From Mesorhizobium koreense (lineage in GTDB: Bacteria; Pseudomonadota; Alphaproteobacteria; Rhizobiales; Rhizobiaceae): a DNA stretch of 64,000 nucleotides. The position numbers were made by a program, and so were the translations under genes. A model generated the notes under the pieces. That model was given only the letters and a program-made list of their open reading frames with translations. It was not told the origin of the DNA and searched no databases. Where the stretch lies: positions 2,065,001-2,129,000 of the forward strand of contig NZ_CP134228.1 in assembly GCF_031656215.1 (NCBI RefSeq), given 5' to 3'. This document shows, piece by piece, positions 25,089 through 35,841 of this stretch (position 1 is its first letter; every line of letters starts with the position of its first letter).

Positions 25089-26948
25089 TTATTCCATCGC
25101 CTCCAATTCGTCGATCAGTCCTTCGATGACGGCGAGGCCCTTCTGCCAGAAAGCGGGGTCGGACGCGTCGAGACCGAAGGGGGCAAGCAGTTCCTTGTGA
25201 TGTTTGGTGCCGCCTGCCTTCAGCATCTCGAAATACTTCTCCTGAAAGCCCTTTTCGGCGTTCTGATAGACTGCGTAGAGCGAATTCACGAGGCAGTCCC
25301 CGAAGGCATAGGCATAAACGTAGAAGGGCGAGTGGATGAAGTGCGGGACGTAGGACCAGAAGGTCTCGTATCCCTCGCGCAGCCGGATGGCCGGACCGAG
25401 GCTTTCGGCCTGTACCTCCAGCCAGAACTCGCCGATGCGGTCGGCCGTCAGTTCGCCGTTGCGGCGTTCAGCATGGACCTTGCGCTCGAACTCGTAGAAG
25501 GCGATCTGACGCACGACCGTGTTGATCATGTCCTCCACCTTCTGCGCCAGCATGGCCTTGCGCTCGGTCTTGTCGCGGGTGCGCTCAAGAAGCGAGCGGA
25601 AGGTCAGCATCTCGCCGAACACCGACGCCGTCTCGGCAAGCGTCAGCGGCGTCGAGGCCATCAGCGCGCCCTGCCTGGCGGCGAGCACCTGATGCACCCC
25701 GTGGCCGAGTTCGTGAGCGAGTGTCATCACGTCGCGCGGCTTGCCCATGTAGTTCAGGAGCACATAGGGATGGGCCGAGGGGACGGTGGGATGGGCGAAT
25801 GCACCCGGTGCCTTGCCGGGCCTGACGGGCGCGTCGATCCAATGCCGGTCGAAGAAGGTGCGGGCGATATCGGCCATTTCCGGGGCGAAAGCGCCATAGG
25901 CCGACAGGACCGTGTTCCTCGCCTCGTCCCAGCCGATGGTGGTTTGCGGCGTCTGCGGCAGCGGGGCATTGCGGTCCCAATGATTCATCCTGTCCGTGCC
26001 GAGCCATTTCGCCTTCATGGCATAGTAGCGATGCGAGATGCGCGGATAGGCATCGTGGACGGCGCTCGCCAGTGCATCGACCACCTCGCGTTCGACGCGG
26101 TTCGCCAGATGCCTTGAATCGGCGATATCCTCGAAACCGCGCCAGCGGTCGGAAATCTCCTTGTCCTTGGCAAGCGTATTGGTGATGAGGACGAATGTCC
26201 TGAGATTGTCCTTGAACACCAGGGCCAGCGCCTCGGCCGCCTTGCGGCGCTTCTCCGGATCGGCGTCCTGTAGGAGGTTCAAGGTCGGTTCGAGCGACAG
26301 TTCCTCGCCGTCGACGGTGAAGCGCAGCGCCGTCATCGTCTCGTCGAAGAGCCGGTTCCAGGCACCACGGCCCGTGATCGACTTTTCATGGAAAAGCTGC
26401 TCGATGCGGTCCTCGAGTTGATAGGGCTTGTCCTTGCGAAGATCGGTCACCCATGGCCCGTAATGCGCAAGCGCCTTATCGGCCTTGAGCGCGGCCTTCA
26501 TTTCGGCATCGTCGATATTGTTCAGCTCCAGCTCGAAGAAGATCAGATGCGCGCTCGCGTCGGTCATCTTTTCCTGGATGTCGCCATAGAGCTTCGACCG
26601 TTTCGGATCGGACGTGTCGCCGGCATAGATCAAGCCTGCATAGGAAACGATGCGGCCGATCAATTCCTGTATAGCCTCATAGTCCCTGACGGCCTCGCCG
26701 AGACGGCTTTCCGCACGCCGTGCGGCCTCGGCGGAAAGCGTTCCCTTCCAGCGCTCTTCGAAGCGGACGGCTTCGTCTCCCGCCCGCTCGATGTCCTTTT
26801 TCAACTCGATCGAATCCATCGAAGGGTAGAGATCGGCGAGATTCCATTCCGGAAGATTGCCGAGAGCGGTTGCCGATACGGCCGCTTTGGCGCCCTTCGG
26901 CGCGTGCAGTGGTTTAGGCATGCGGTCGTTTCGCATCGGCATCGTCAT
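25089..26948 (-). CDS. pepF: Oligoendopeptidase F, M3 family zinc peptidase
   Basis: A 619-residue cytoplasmic metallopeptidase that trims short peptides. The zinc motif HELGH is at 412-416 within MTLAHELGHGVHQ, and the glutamate ligand lies downstream in the TASVFGEML segment. The full length and the N-terminal helical lid fit PepF. The ATG at 26948 begins MTMPMRNDRMPKPLH; an internal ATG a few codons later is possible. Confidence 0.93.
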   Translation of the reverse strand: MTMPMRNDRMPKPLHAPKGAKAAVSATALGNLPEWNLADLYPSMDSIELKKDIERAGDEAVRFEERWKGTLSAEAARRAESRLGEAVRDYEAIQELIGRIVSYAGLIYAGDTSDPKRSKLYGDIQEKMTDASAHLIFFELELNNIDDAEMKAALKADKALAHYGPWVTDLRKDKPYQLEDRIEQLFHEKSITGRGAWNRLFDETMTALRFTVDGEELSLEPTLNLLQDADPEKRRKAAEALALVFKDNLRTFVLITNTLAKDKEISDRWRGFEDIADSRHLANRVEREVVDALASAVHDAYPRISHRYYAMKAKWLGTDRMNHWDRNAPLPQTPQTTIGWDEARNTVLSAYGAFAPEMADIARTFFDRHWIDAPVRPGKAPGAFAHPTVPSAHPYVLLNYMGKPRDVMTLAHELGHGVHQVLAARQGALMASTPLTLAETASVFGEMLTFRSLLERTRDKTERKAMLAQKVEDMINTVVRQIAFYEFERKVHAERRNGELTADRIGEFWLEVQAESLGPAIRLREGYETFWSYVPHFIHSPFYVYAYAFGDCLVNSLYAVYQNAEKGFQEKYFEMLKAGGTKHHKELLAPFGLDASDPAFWQKGLAVIEGLIDELEAME

Positions 26949-27105
26949 CCTCTTGTATCGGGCTTTCGCATCGGGGATCAGCGCACGGTTTAAAGAAATC
27001 GTTCACCGGCTTTCTTGAAGGCTTATTTAGAACCCTGTGCCAGGATGATCCATATGCTATCGGGCACCACGAAGAAAATCACAAAGGCTTAGTGACAGCG
27101 ACAAC

Positions 27106-28629
<1,524 letters not shown>

Positions 28630-28657
28630 AGGTGCCTACGGCGTCTTGCCCAAGCCA

Positions 28658-28672
28658 TTAAAATTCCCTAAG
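28658..28672. promoter_or_regulatory. CtrA-like site (one mismatch) upstream of the DUF882 gene
   Basis: TTAA, 7 nt, TAAG: seven of eight positions match the full CtrA site TTAA-N7-TTAA. It lies about 100 nt before the DUF882 gene. Weak evidence alone. Confidence 0.3.
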
Positions 28673-28767
28673 GATTGCGTTTACCATGCGTCGCGGCCAC
28701 AAGCTGCGGCCACCAAAATGCCACGGTGTGACCGCATTTGGGCTTAATAAGCATGGATTAACCATTA

Positions 28768-30555
28768 GTGGCGATAGTTGGAGAGGTTCCACGCGCCCGA
28801 CTGTCATTCCGGGGACATCGGTTGCCTGCAAGGCCTTCAGATTTGCTCGACCCGCAAAAGTCCGGTGACGCCTTGGAGAGGGCGCCCAATTGGTTCCTGG
28901 CTTTCCTGCCGGTGCTTTTGATCGTCGCGGCTTTGCTGTCGATGATCGAACCCGCCAGTGCCGAGACCCGCAGCCTCAAGCTTCTCAATCTGCATACACG
29001 CGAGAAGGCAGAGATCGCCTTCAAGCGCAATGGCCGCTACCTGCCGGACGGATTGCGCAAGATCAACTACATCCTGCGCGATTGGCGGAAGAACAAAAGC
29101 GTCTCCATGGACCCGCGGCTCCTGGACCTCATCTGGTCCGTTTACCAGAAGACCGGGTCACACGAATATATCAACGTCGTCTGCGGTTATCGTTCGCCCG
29201 CCACCAATAGCATGTTGAGGAGCCGCAGCCGCGGTGTGGCCAAGAAGAGCCAGCATACGCTCGGCAAGGCGATGGATTTCTTCATCCCCGGCGTTCCGCT
29301 TGCCAAGCTTCGCGCCATCGGCCTCAAGATGGAAGTCGGTGGTGTCGGCTATTACCCGACCTCCGGCTCGCCCTTCGTCCATATGGATGTCGGCGGCGTG
29401 CGCCATTGGCCGCGCATGAGCCGCAGCCAGTTGCTGGCGCTGTTCCCCGACGGCCGCACGATCCATATCCCGTCGGACGGCAAGCCGCTTCCGGGCTACC
29501 AGCAGGCGCTTGCCGAGTATCGCCAGCGCAATGGCGAGCCGCCGAGCGTGCAGGTCGCCAGCGCCTCGGAGCGCAAGCACAAGGGCTTCTTCGCATCGCT
29601 CTTTGGTGGCGGTGCGGACGAAGAGGAGGACAACAGCGAAGCGGTCGCGGTCGCCAGCGCGGAAGAACCGCAGGCGAAACCCTCCGCGTCCTCGTCGCTT
29701 CCCGGAGTGGGTGGCGCCCCGAGCGAGACGGCCGATATGCCCAAGCTTGCCGCCGCAGCGCTACCGGAGAAGGCCCCGCGACCTGATCTGAACGTAGGCG
29801 AGCCGTCGCCGGAGCCCGAAGTAGCGATGAACATTCCGCTGCCGACACGGCGTCCCGACTACACGCCGCCGGCCGAGGCGAAACCGGTGGTGGTCGCGGC
29901 GTCCGCTACAGCCTACGGAACGTCGAACGACCAGATTGCCGCCGTGCTGGCGCGCGAAAGCGAGCGGCTGAAGGAAGCCGCTGGCGGTACCGACAACAAG
30001 GGAATGGTGCAGGCATTCGCCGGTCCCCTGCCGACGGCCCGTCCGGCGGCCCTTTTCCAGCCCGCCAGCTTTACGACGCTGCCGCAGCCGCGCCCGGAAC
30101 TCTTGCCCGGGAACCAATCGGCCAAGGCCGTGCCGGCGGTCTTGCGGGGAGTTGAACCTTCCGGCAAGGCGGGTCGCATCGACCGTGCCGGGGATAGCCA
30201 ACGCCTGGCGCTTCTTGCCACGGCGCAGAATACCGATCCGATTGTGGTCGTTTCCTCAGGCGTCCATACGACCGGCAAGGAAGCACGCCCCTCCACAACC
30301 GACATGAAGCCCAGAGCGAAGCCGGTTCCGGTGCCGGTCAAGAACGATGTCGCCAAATGGGCGGTGCAGCCGCGTCTGCCCCTCATGCCCGTCAGGACGA
30401 GCAGCCAGCACGCGAGAGCCTTCGATATGGTCCGCTCGAAGCCTGACTTCGTCTATACGGCCGGTTTCCGCCAGGGCGATCAGGGGGAGGATCCGCATCG
30501 CTTCACCGGTTCGGCGGTGAAGTTCCTGGCGATGGCGCGCTTCGACACCAACTAA
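28768..30555 (+). CDS. DUF882 murein peptidase (M15/YcbK-like) with long proline-rich tail
   Basis: Up to 595 residues. A hydrophobic export segment (about 43-66, ending PASAET) precedes a DUF882 zinc-peptidase domain (about 67-240): VCGYRSPATNSML, KSQHTLGKAMDFFIPG and SGSPFVHMDVGGVRHWPR carry the His/Asp ligands. The following 350 residues are Pro/Ala/Ser-rich with short patches, probably disordered and periplasmic. The start is unclear: GTG 28768 has no ribosome site; TTG 28822 with GGGGA upstream is an alternative and still keeps the signal anchor. Confidence 0.82.
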   Translation: MAIVGEVPRARLSFRGHRLPARPSDLLDPQKSGDALERAPNWFLAFLPVLLIVAALLSMIEPASAETRSLKLLNLHTREKAEIAFKRNGRYLPDGLRKINYILRDWRKNKSVSMDPRLLDLIWSVYQKTGSHEYINVVCGYRSPATNSMLRSRSRGVAKKSQHTLGKAMDFFIPGVPLAKLRAIGLKMEVGGVGYYPTSGSPFVHMDVGGVRHWPRMSRSQLLALFPDGRTIHIPSDGKPLPGYQQALAEYRQRNGEPPSVQVASASERKHKGFFASLFGGGADEEEDNSEAVAVASAEEPQAKPSASSSLPGVGGAPSETADMPKLAAAALPEKAPRPDLNVGEPSPEPEVAMNIPLPTRRPDYTPPAEAKPVVVAASATAYGTSNDQIAAVLARESERLKEAAGGTDNKGMVQAFAGPLPTARPAALFQPASFTTLPQPRPELLPGNQSAKAVPAVLRGVEPSGKAGRIDRAGDSQRLALLATAQNTDPIVVVSSGVHTTGKEARPSTTDMKPRAKPVPVPVKNDVAKWAVQPRLPLMPVRTSSQHARAFDMVRSKPDFVYTAGFRQGDQGEDPHRFTGSAVKFLAMARFDTN

Positions 30556-30575
30556 AAATGCCGAAGTAACAGGCT

Positions 30576-31217
30576 CTATTTCCGTGGAAGCTGCGCCGCC
30601 TGGCGGGCAAGCGCAGTGATGCCGTCCCAATCTTTCGCCTTGAGCATGTCGTCCGGTGCCACCCACGAGCCGCCGACGCAGATCACGTTGGACAGGCCGA
30701 GATAATCATGCGCGTTGGCGAGCGATATGCCGCCGGTCGGACAGAAGCGGACGCCGGCAAGCGGCGAGGCGAGCGATTTCAGGAAGGCCGCGCCGCCGGC
30801 CTGTTCCGCAGGGAAGAACTTCAGTATCGAATGGCCTTCTTCCTTGAGCGACATGATCTCGCTCGGCGTGATCCCGCCGGGCAGGAAGGGAACGTCGCTC
30901 GCGCGGGCGCAATCGAGCAATTCCTGCGTCGTGCCGGGGCTGACGATGAAGCGGGCGCCCGCATCCACGGCTTCGTCGAAATTGTGCGCCGACAGTATGG
31001 TGCCGGCACCGACAAGCGCCTCGGGAACCTCGTCCGAGACGAGGCGGATGGCGTCGATCGCATCCGCCGTCCTAAGCGTGATCTCGACCGCCGGCAGGCC
31101 GCCTGCGGCAAGCGCGCGGGCGAGCGGAACGGCGTCTGCGAGACGGTCGATCTTCAGAACCGGGATGACCGGCTGACCCTCCAGGATCGGCAGGAGCTTG
31201 TCGATTTTCTGCGCCAT
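30576..31217 (-). CDS. eda: KDPG aldolase (2-keto-3-deoxy-6-phosphogluconate aldolase)
   Basis: Splits KDPG to pyruvate and glyceraldehyde 3-phosphate in the Entner-Doudoroff pathway. The 213-residue length is standard. The Schiff-base lysine K133 lies in ILKFFPAEQAGG, and E45 in VEITLRT is the catalytic acid/base; RFCPTGGIS binds phosphate. It stands alone, convergent with the DUF882 gene; edd and zwf are not in the window. Confidence 0.94.
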   Translation of the reverse strand: MAQKIDKLLPILEGQPVIPVLKIDRLADAVPLARALAAGGLPAVEITLRTADAIDAIRLVSDEVPEALVGAGTILSAHNFDEAVDAGARFIVSPGTTQELLDCARASDVPFLPGGITPSEIMSLKEEGHSILKFFPAEQAGGAAFLKSLASPLAGVRFCPTGGISLANAHDYLGLSNVICVGGSWVAPDDMLKAKDWDGITALARQAAQLPRK

Positions 31218-31291
31218 GGTGTTCTCGCCGCTGGTGAGAGAGCCAGCGATCTAACAGAAGCGCCGGCCCAAGTCCATGAAAGCGGGCCGGT

Positions 31292-32200
31292 TCAGGCGAG
31301 CCCGATACAAGCGAAAAGCGATATCCACGCGCGGCGGAGAAAGGCAAGCAGGCCAGGCGTTCTGCCCATGGCCGCCTTGAGTTTTGCGTAGGTTGCCGGG
31401 CCGACAATGCCGTCCGCATCGAGGTCTTGCGCCCGCTGGAAGGCTTTAACCGCGCGCTCGGTATTGCGGCCGAAGATGCCGTCCGCCCCGGTGCCATGGC
31501 CGAGGGATGTCAGGAGCGTTTGCAGGTCGTAGATGGCGTCGCCGCGCATGCCCCGACAGAGGAGCTCTCCGCGCGCCGGCCCGGATTTTCGGGCGGGGGC
31601 CGCGCCTGCCGGCACCTTGCCGCCATATCCCGCATAAGCGGCGGCGATGCGGCCGTCATAGTTCGAACGCGCATAGAGCGGCCCGTTATATCCGCGCGCG
31701 AAGCCCACCCAATCCTGGGCCGCGAGCGCCGCCGACAGCCCTTCCGTGTCAATGAACCGCGCCATGATTTCCGCCTGCCCGGCGACGTCGCGGCGGGCAA
31801 GCGCCACGAAATCCCCGATCGAGGCGAAGCGGAGCTTCTTCCAATGTGCGCCCATCACCTGGCCGATCCCCCAGGAAACGGATTCGTAGGCGGCCTGACG
31901 ATCGATCCTCACCGCGCGGGCGAGGAGGTCCCAGCGGCCCGCCTGCGAGACGGGATTGGCGACGGCGCCGGCGATCGGAGAGGACAGCCCGGCCGCGCGT
32001 GCGACGGCCTGCTTCTCCGGTGAGAGCCGGCGGTCGAAATAGTGCCCCTCGAAGCGGATCAGGGGTTCCTGCTTTCCATCGATGATCGCGAACGCGACCC
32101 CTCCACTCTCGACCTCTGCTGCGGCAAGCAGCGCCGCGGGTTCGATGCCGAGACGAGCCGCGGCCTTGGTGATCTCCGAAATGACGTCGCTCGAAAACAT
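31292..32200 (-). CDS. Endolysin-like N-acetylmuramidase (DUF3380) with peptidoglycan-binding domain and hydrophobic tail
   Basis: A 302-residue murein hydrolase. The DUF3380 domain (about 10-190) has the ALLAAAEVESGG catalytic-glutamate segment, LIRFEGHYFDRRL, SWGIGQVMGAHWKKL and FARGYNGPLY. A PG_binding_1 domain follows (about 212-280, GDAIYDLQTLLTSLGHGTGADG). The end, LLAFLRRAWISLFACIGLA, is hydrophobic and may anchor it. This architecture is common in phage endolysins, yet no other phage genes are near. It has no signal peptide, so export would need a holin-like or other route. Confidence 0.85.
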   Translation of the reverse strand: MFSSDVISEITKAAARLGIEPAALLAAAEVESGGVAFAIIDGKQEPLIRFEGHYFDRRLSPEKQAVARAAGLSSPIAGAVANPVSQAGRWDLLARAVRIDRQAAYESVSWGIGQVMGAHWKKLRFASIGDFVALARRDVAGQAEIMARFIDTEGLSAALAAQDWVGFARGYNGPLYARSNYDGRIAAAYAGYGGKVPAGAAPARKSGPARGELLCRGMRGDAIYDLQTLLTSLGHGTGADGIFGRNTERAVKAFQRAQDLDADGIVGPATYAKLKAAMGRTPGLLAFLRRAWISLFACIGLA

Positions 32201-32363
32201 TCGACTGGCCGCTCCGTTTCTTCGGGACCATTGTCGGCCGGCGGCGCCAAGCGTGAATTGGTTCGTGTCGGAAAAACGTCAACCGGCTCCTGGGGCTTTT
32301 TGGAAAATTGAGGCGGGATGAAGGGTTAGGGAGAAAACTTGAAAGGCGCAGGAGGAGCCGATA

Positions 32364-33305
32364 GTGCCTTGCCGCATGTTTTTATCCACGAAAGCCGATC
32401 CGGTCCGGGTCGCTGCGTTCTACAGATTCCGGAATCTTGAAGATTGCGGGCGCTGGCGTGCGCCGCTTCTGGAGGCCTGCCGGAAGGGTGGCGTCAAAGG
32501 CACGATCCTTCTCGCCGGCGAAGGGGTGAACGGGACGATCGCCGGCGGCCGCCAAGGCATTGCCGATGTCCTGCAACTTCTTAGGCATATTTGTGGGCTC
32601 GCCGAGGAAGACGTGAAGTTCTCCGAGGCGGCGGAGATGCCGTTCCACCGCATGAAGGTCCGGCTGAAGAAGGAAATCGTGACGATGGGTGTCGTCGGTC
32701 TCGATCCGGCGGCGAATGCGGGCACCTATGTCGAGCCGGCGGACTGGAACCGATTGATCGCGGATCTGGATACGGTGGTCGTCGATACGCGGAACGGCTA
32801 CGAGGTCGCGCTCGGAACGTTTGCCGGCGCGGTCGATCCGGAGACGGCGAGCTTTTCCGAATTTCCCGCCTGGGCTGAGGAGAACCGGGAGCGCCTTACC
32901 GGCCGCAAGGTCGCCATGTTCTGCACCGGCGGCATCCGCTGCGAGAAAGCGACTGCCTATCTGCATTCAATCGGGTTGCGCGATGTCTTCCACCTCAAGG
33001 GGGGCATCCTCAAATATCTCGAAGAGGTGCCGGAGACGGAGAGCCTGTGGCGGGGCGAGTGCTTCGTCTTCGACGAACGGGTTTCGGTTGGACACGGCCT
33101 CGGCGAGGGTGAGGCGGAGCTTTGCCGGGCCTGCCGCCGGCCGCTTACCGCCGCCGACCGGCAATCGCCGCATTACCGCCCCAGCATCTCCTGCGCTTAC
33201 TGCCACGAGGAGAGGTCCGAGGGGGACCGCGCGCGCTATGCCGAGCGCCATCGCCAGGTCGGGCTAGCCGGCAAGCGTGGAGCCAAGCCGCACATAGGCG
33301 GCTGA
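32364..33305 (+). CDS. trhO: tRNA uridine 5-hydroxylation rhodanese-family protein TrhO
   Basis: A 313-residue TrhO/YceA-type protein that helps form 5-hydroxyuridine in tRNA. It has an N-terminal acylphosphatase-like region (GTILLAGEGVNGTIAG), a central rhodanese domain and catalytic Cys187 in MFCTGGIRCEKA. A Cys-rich tail follows (LCRACRRPL and ISCAYCHEE), possibly metal-binding. The GTG start at 32364 is supported by AGGAGGAG 6 nt upstream. Confidence 0.9.
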   Translation: MPCRMFLSTKADPVRVAAFYRFRNLEDCGRWRAPLLEACRKGGVKGTILLAGEGVNGTIAGGRQGIADVLQLLRHICGLAEEDVKFSEAAEMPFHRMKVRLKKEIVTMGVVGLDPAANAGTYVEPADWNRLIADLDTVVVDTRNGYEVALGTFAGAVDPETASFSEFPAWAEENRERLTGRKVAMFCTGGIRCEKATAYLHSIGLRDVFHLKGGILKYLEEVPETESLWRGECFVFDERVSVGHGLGEGEAELCRACRRPLTAADRQSPHYRPSISCAYCHEERSEGDRARYAERHRQVGLAGKRGAKPHIGG

Positions 33306-33416
33306 TCACATCTTCGCCTGCCACGAAAACGTTCCGTCCGCGTCATTGTAATGTCGCCAACCGTGCCTACCTGACCGATGCCCGCCCGCGAGCACCGGAC
33401 CGAAGAGGAGGCATGT

Positions 33417-34115
33417 ATGCTCGAACCAAGGAAATTGCTCGGCGATCTTCTGGACGCCAAGGTGCCCGGCACGCAATCGACCGTAGGCGAAACCGCCACG
33501 AAGGCGACAGGGCTCGCGCGCGAGAATCCGATGGCCACCGCCGCGCTCGCGGCGCTCCTGCTCGGCACCGGCAAGGGACGGGCACTCACCGGTTCCGTGC
33601 TGAAGATCGGCGGCCTGGCCGCGGTCGCCGGCCTCGCCTACCAGGCCTACAGGAACTACCAGAGCGGCAAGGCGCCGACCGAGACGCCGCCGCCGGCAGT
33701 CGAGTTGTTGCCGCCGCCCGACGATACGGCCTTCCATCATTCGCAGACCCTGCAAGGCGAAACCGAATTCGCCATGACGCTGGTCCGCGCCATGATCGCC
33801 GCCGCACAGGCCGACGGTTCGATCGACGCGGCGGAGCGCGAGGCCATCCTCGACAGGCTGCGCGCCGCAGGCGTGGGTGCGGATGCCGAAACCTTGCTGG
33901 AAGCGGAACTCGCACAGCCCGTCAGCGTCGGGAAACTGATCGCCGAGGCGCGGACGGATGCGCAGAAGGTCGAGTTCTATACGGCCTCACGCCTCGCGCT
34001 CGATGTCGATACGCCCGTCGAGCGCAGCTATCTGCAAGCGCTGGCCACGCGGCTGAAACTACCGGACAATCTCGTGCGGCACATCGAATCGGCCGTGGAG
34101 TCTGTTCGGGCGTGA
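33417..34115 (+). CDS. DUF533 (YebE-like) tellurite-resistance-like protein
   Basis: From ATG 33417 (GAGGAG 6 nt upstream) it has 232 residues. The N-terminal half has a Gly/Ala-rich hydrophobic segment (about 45-80, GSVLKIGGLAAVAGLAYQAYRNYQ); the C-terminal half is a TerB-like helical domain (FAMTLVRAMIAAAQADGSIDAAEREAI) with acidic residues. DUF533 proteins are inner-membrane associated with unknown function. Confidence 0.85.
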   Translation: MLEPRKLLGDLLDAKVPGTQSTVGETATKATGLARENPMATAALAALLLGTGKGRALTGSVLKIGGLAAVAGLAYQAYRNYQSGKAPTETPPPAVELLPPPDDTAFHHSQTLQGETEFAMTLVRAMIAAAQADGSIDAAEREAILDRLRAAGVGADAETLLEAELAQPVSVGKLIAEARTDAQKVEFYTASRLALDVDTPVERSYLQALATRLKLPDNLVRHIESAVESVRA

Positions 34116-34127
34116 TTGGTTAGGGCC

Positions 34128-34153
34128 GGGGTGACCCACACGGCGGTCACCCC
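34128..34153. terminator. Perfect hairpin after the DUF533 gene
   Basis: GGGGTGACC and GGTCACCCC form a 9-bp perfect stem around an 8-nt loop, 13 nt after the stop codon. No T-tract follows, so it may be a repeat element or a weak terminator. Confidence 0.5.
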
Positions 34154-34235
34154 TCGCCAAGTTCGCCCGACGGTTCGGCTCTGTCTCGCCGGACTTCTCC
34201 ATCCTCGACGATTGTCGGAAGGGTCGATGAAAACG

Positions 34236-34292
34236 CCGTCATTCCCGACACTCTCCGCTCCTTGCTGTCGGTCACGAGGCCGGGAATGACGG
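34236..34292. repeat. Inverted repeat of the CCGTCATTCCCG type
   Basis: CCGTCATTCCCG at 34236-34247 is inverted at 34281-34292 with a 33-nt loop. Arms of this form recur as dispersed intergenic palindromes in many alphaproteobacteria, by general knowledge; copy number in this genome cannot be seen. Confidence 0.6.
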
Positions 34293-34603
34293 AGGAAGGG
34301 ACCGACCCGGCCGCTAAACATGGATAAGATCACGCCCGCCAGCCTCCGGAAATCGCTGATCTTCGCGCTTCCCGCAATTTTCTTCTGTCGGTTTCTCCAC
34401 GCCCTTTTCCCATCCTCCATACTCCCCGTCAGTTCCTCCCATCGGGAACACCGATCATGACGGTGATTGCGTGGGGAGGAGCCGGCGCCTCCGCCGTGAT
34501 GCTGACGTGGCATTGCGGCCGGGGAGGTCCCGCCTGGAGGTTCCCCTGGGGGCACTATGACCCCTGCGTGCCGGTAGAAGGCACACAGACCCCGGGACGA
34601 GCG

Positions 34604-34649
34604 CTGAACCTGTTCGGAGTGACTACCCTTCGGCAGGTTCAGGGTGAGG
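34604..34649. repeat. REP-like element containing the CAGGTTCAGGGTGAGG motif
   Basis: CTGAACCTG (34604-34612) is inverted at 34634-34642, and the right arm continues as CAGGTTCAGGGTGAGG after ACCCTTCGG. This resembles the widespread intergenic motif that yields spurious peptides such as LRQAQGE and HPEPAEG, seen here in both frames. Confidence 0.6.
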
Positions 34650-35086
34650 CTCGGGGAGCAGCGGAACAGGCGGGAACAGAAATCGCCGGCGGGGCGCGAT
34701 TGTCGCGCCACCTATTTCAATTCGGAAGGCACGGCCGCGCGCCCCGCTTCCCGGTTCTTTGACAATGACCAGGCGTTTCGGCGGGCGTGGTAGTGGGGAA
34801 GTGTGCGAGATGTAGGGAGAAGATGCAGTGACGCAATGGCCTTGCCAAATCCGCTTGCGATTGCATAAGCTTCGCGGGCATTGCGGCCCTTGAGCGGCCG
34901 GCATGTCCGCGCGGTGTCGCCGCGCGACAGATCCTGGGCGGTAGTCGATGGCCGCCTCTGCGTTAAGGGTCGAGGGGAATCCGGGGCGCGGGTCTCTCCA
35001 TCTTGCCCACCATCACGGAAAACCGAAACATCGGTCGCCATGACCGCAGTGTTCTCTTCCGGCATGGTCGGCATGAAAGGATGACA

Positions 35087-35833
35087 ATGTTCAGGATTTT
35101 TCTTCTTGCCGGCGCCCTGATTGTGGCGCCGCTTCTCTCTGCCGCGCAAGCCGCCGAGCAATACACGATCTTCGCCGCGGCAAGCATGAAGGATGCACTC
35201 GACAAGGCCGCCAAGGATTTCGAGGCCACCAACGGTACCAAGATCGTGCTGTCCTTCGCGTCGAGTTCGGTACTGGCGAAACAGATCGAGGCGGCGGCTC
35301 CAGCCGACGCTTTCATCTCCGCCGACCTGCAATGGATGGATTATCTGGCCGAGCGCAAGCTCATCAAGCCGGACACGCGCCGGATCATCGCACGCAACGA
35401 TCTGGTGGTCGCGGCGGCGCCGGGGACCAAGCCTGCCTCAGATCCGGAAGCGCTGCTTTCCGGCGGAAAATTCGCCATGGGCGATCCCAAGGGCGTGCCG
35501 GCCGGCAAATACGGCAAGGCCGCGCTCGAATCGCTCAAGCTGTGGGACAAGGTCGAAAAGAACGCCGTCTTCAGCGAAAATGTGCGCGTCGCGCTGGAAT
35601 ATGTGCGCAAGGGGGCGGTCGGCGCGGCGATCGTCTACGGGTCCGACCGTTTCGCGGCGCCGGAACTGGCAACGGCCTACACCTTCCCGGAGGATAGTCA
35701 CAAGCCGATCGTCTATCCGGCGGCGGAAACCGTAAACGGCAATGACGGCGTGGTGAAGTTCCTCGACTTCCTGTCCAGCGAGGCGGGGCAGAAGAACTTC
35801 GTCGCCTTCGGCTTCGCGCCGGCGAAGAAATAG
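35087..35833 (+). CDS. modA: Molybdate ABC transporter, periplasmic binding protein
   Basis: Binds molybdate in the periplasm for the ModBC importer. It has 248 residues with a signal peptide (1-21, AAQAAEQ). Family segments: FAAASMKDALDKAAKDF, SFASSSVLAKQIEAAAPADAFISAD, and GDPKGVPAGKYGKAALESL. ATG 35087 is preferred because GAAAGGA lies 5 nt upstream; the in-frame ATG 35081 would sit on the ribosome site. First gene of modABC. Confidence 0.95.
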   Translation: MFRIFLLAGALIVAPLLSAAQAAEQYTIFAAASMKDALDKAAKDFEATNGTKIVLSFASSSVLAKQIEAAAPADAFISADLQWMDYLAERKLIKPDTRRIIARNDLVVAAAPGTKPASDPEALLSGGKFAMGDPKGVPAGKYGKAALESLKLWDKVEKNAVFSENVRVALEYVRKGAVGAAIVYGSDRFAAPELATAYTFPEDSHKPIVYPAAETVNGNDGVVKFLDFLSSEAGQKNFVAFGFAPAKK

Positions 35834-35841
35834 GCACGATC

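Larger units (their letters stand above)
34116..35086. other. 971-nt gene-free region with several inverted repeats
   Basis: I find no convincing gene here between the DUF533 gene and modA. Possible reading frames have atypical composition and one of them (34457-34762) reads through the repeat at 34604-34649. The region contains three inverted repeats listed separately (34128-34153, 34236-34292, 34604-34642). Just before modA (34940-35086) I see no clear ModE site or Moco riboswitch. Confidence 0.7.

Noticed and set aside
25197-26117. A long rightward open frame opposite pepF
   Set aside because: It is the complement of the zinc peptidase frame, with no ribosome site and no recognisable domain.
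34457-34762. A possible 101-residue protein in the gap before modA
   Set aside because: It reads through the repeat element (the peptide contains LRQVQGEARG, typical of translated REP sequence) and lacks a ribosome site.
35003-35086. An earlier start for modA
   Set aside because: It would place 28 non-signal residues before the clear signal peptide; the GAAAGGA ribosome site favours ATG 35087.
34940-35086. Molybdenum-responsive element before modA
   Set aside because: I looked for a ModE-type palindrome and a Moco riboswitch and saw neither clearly.
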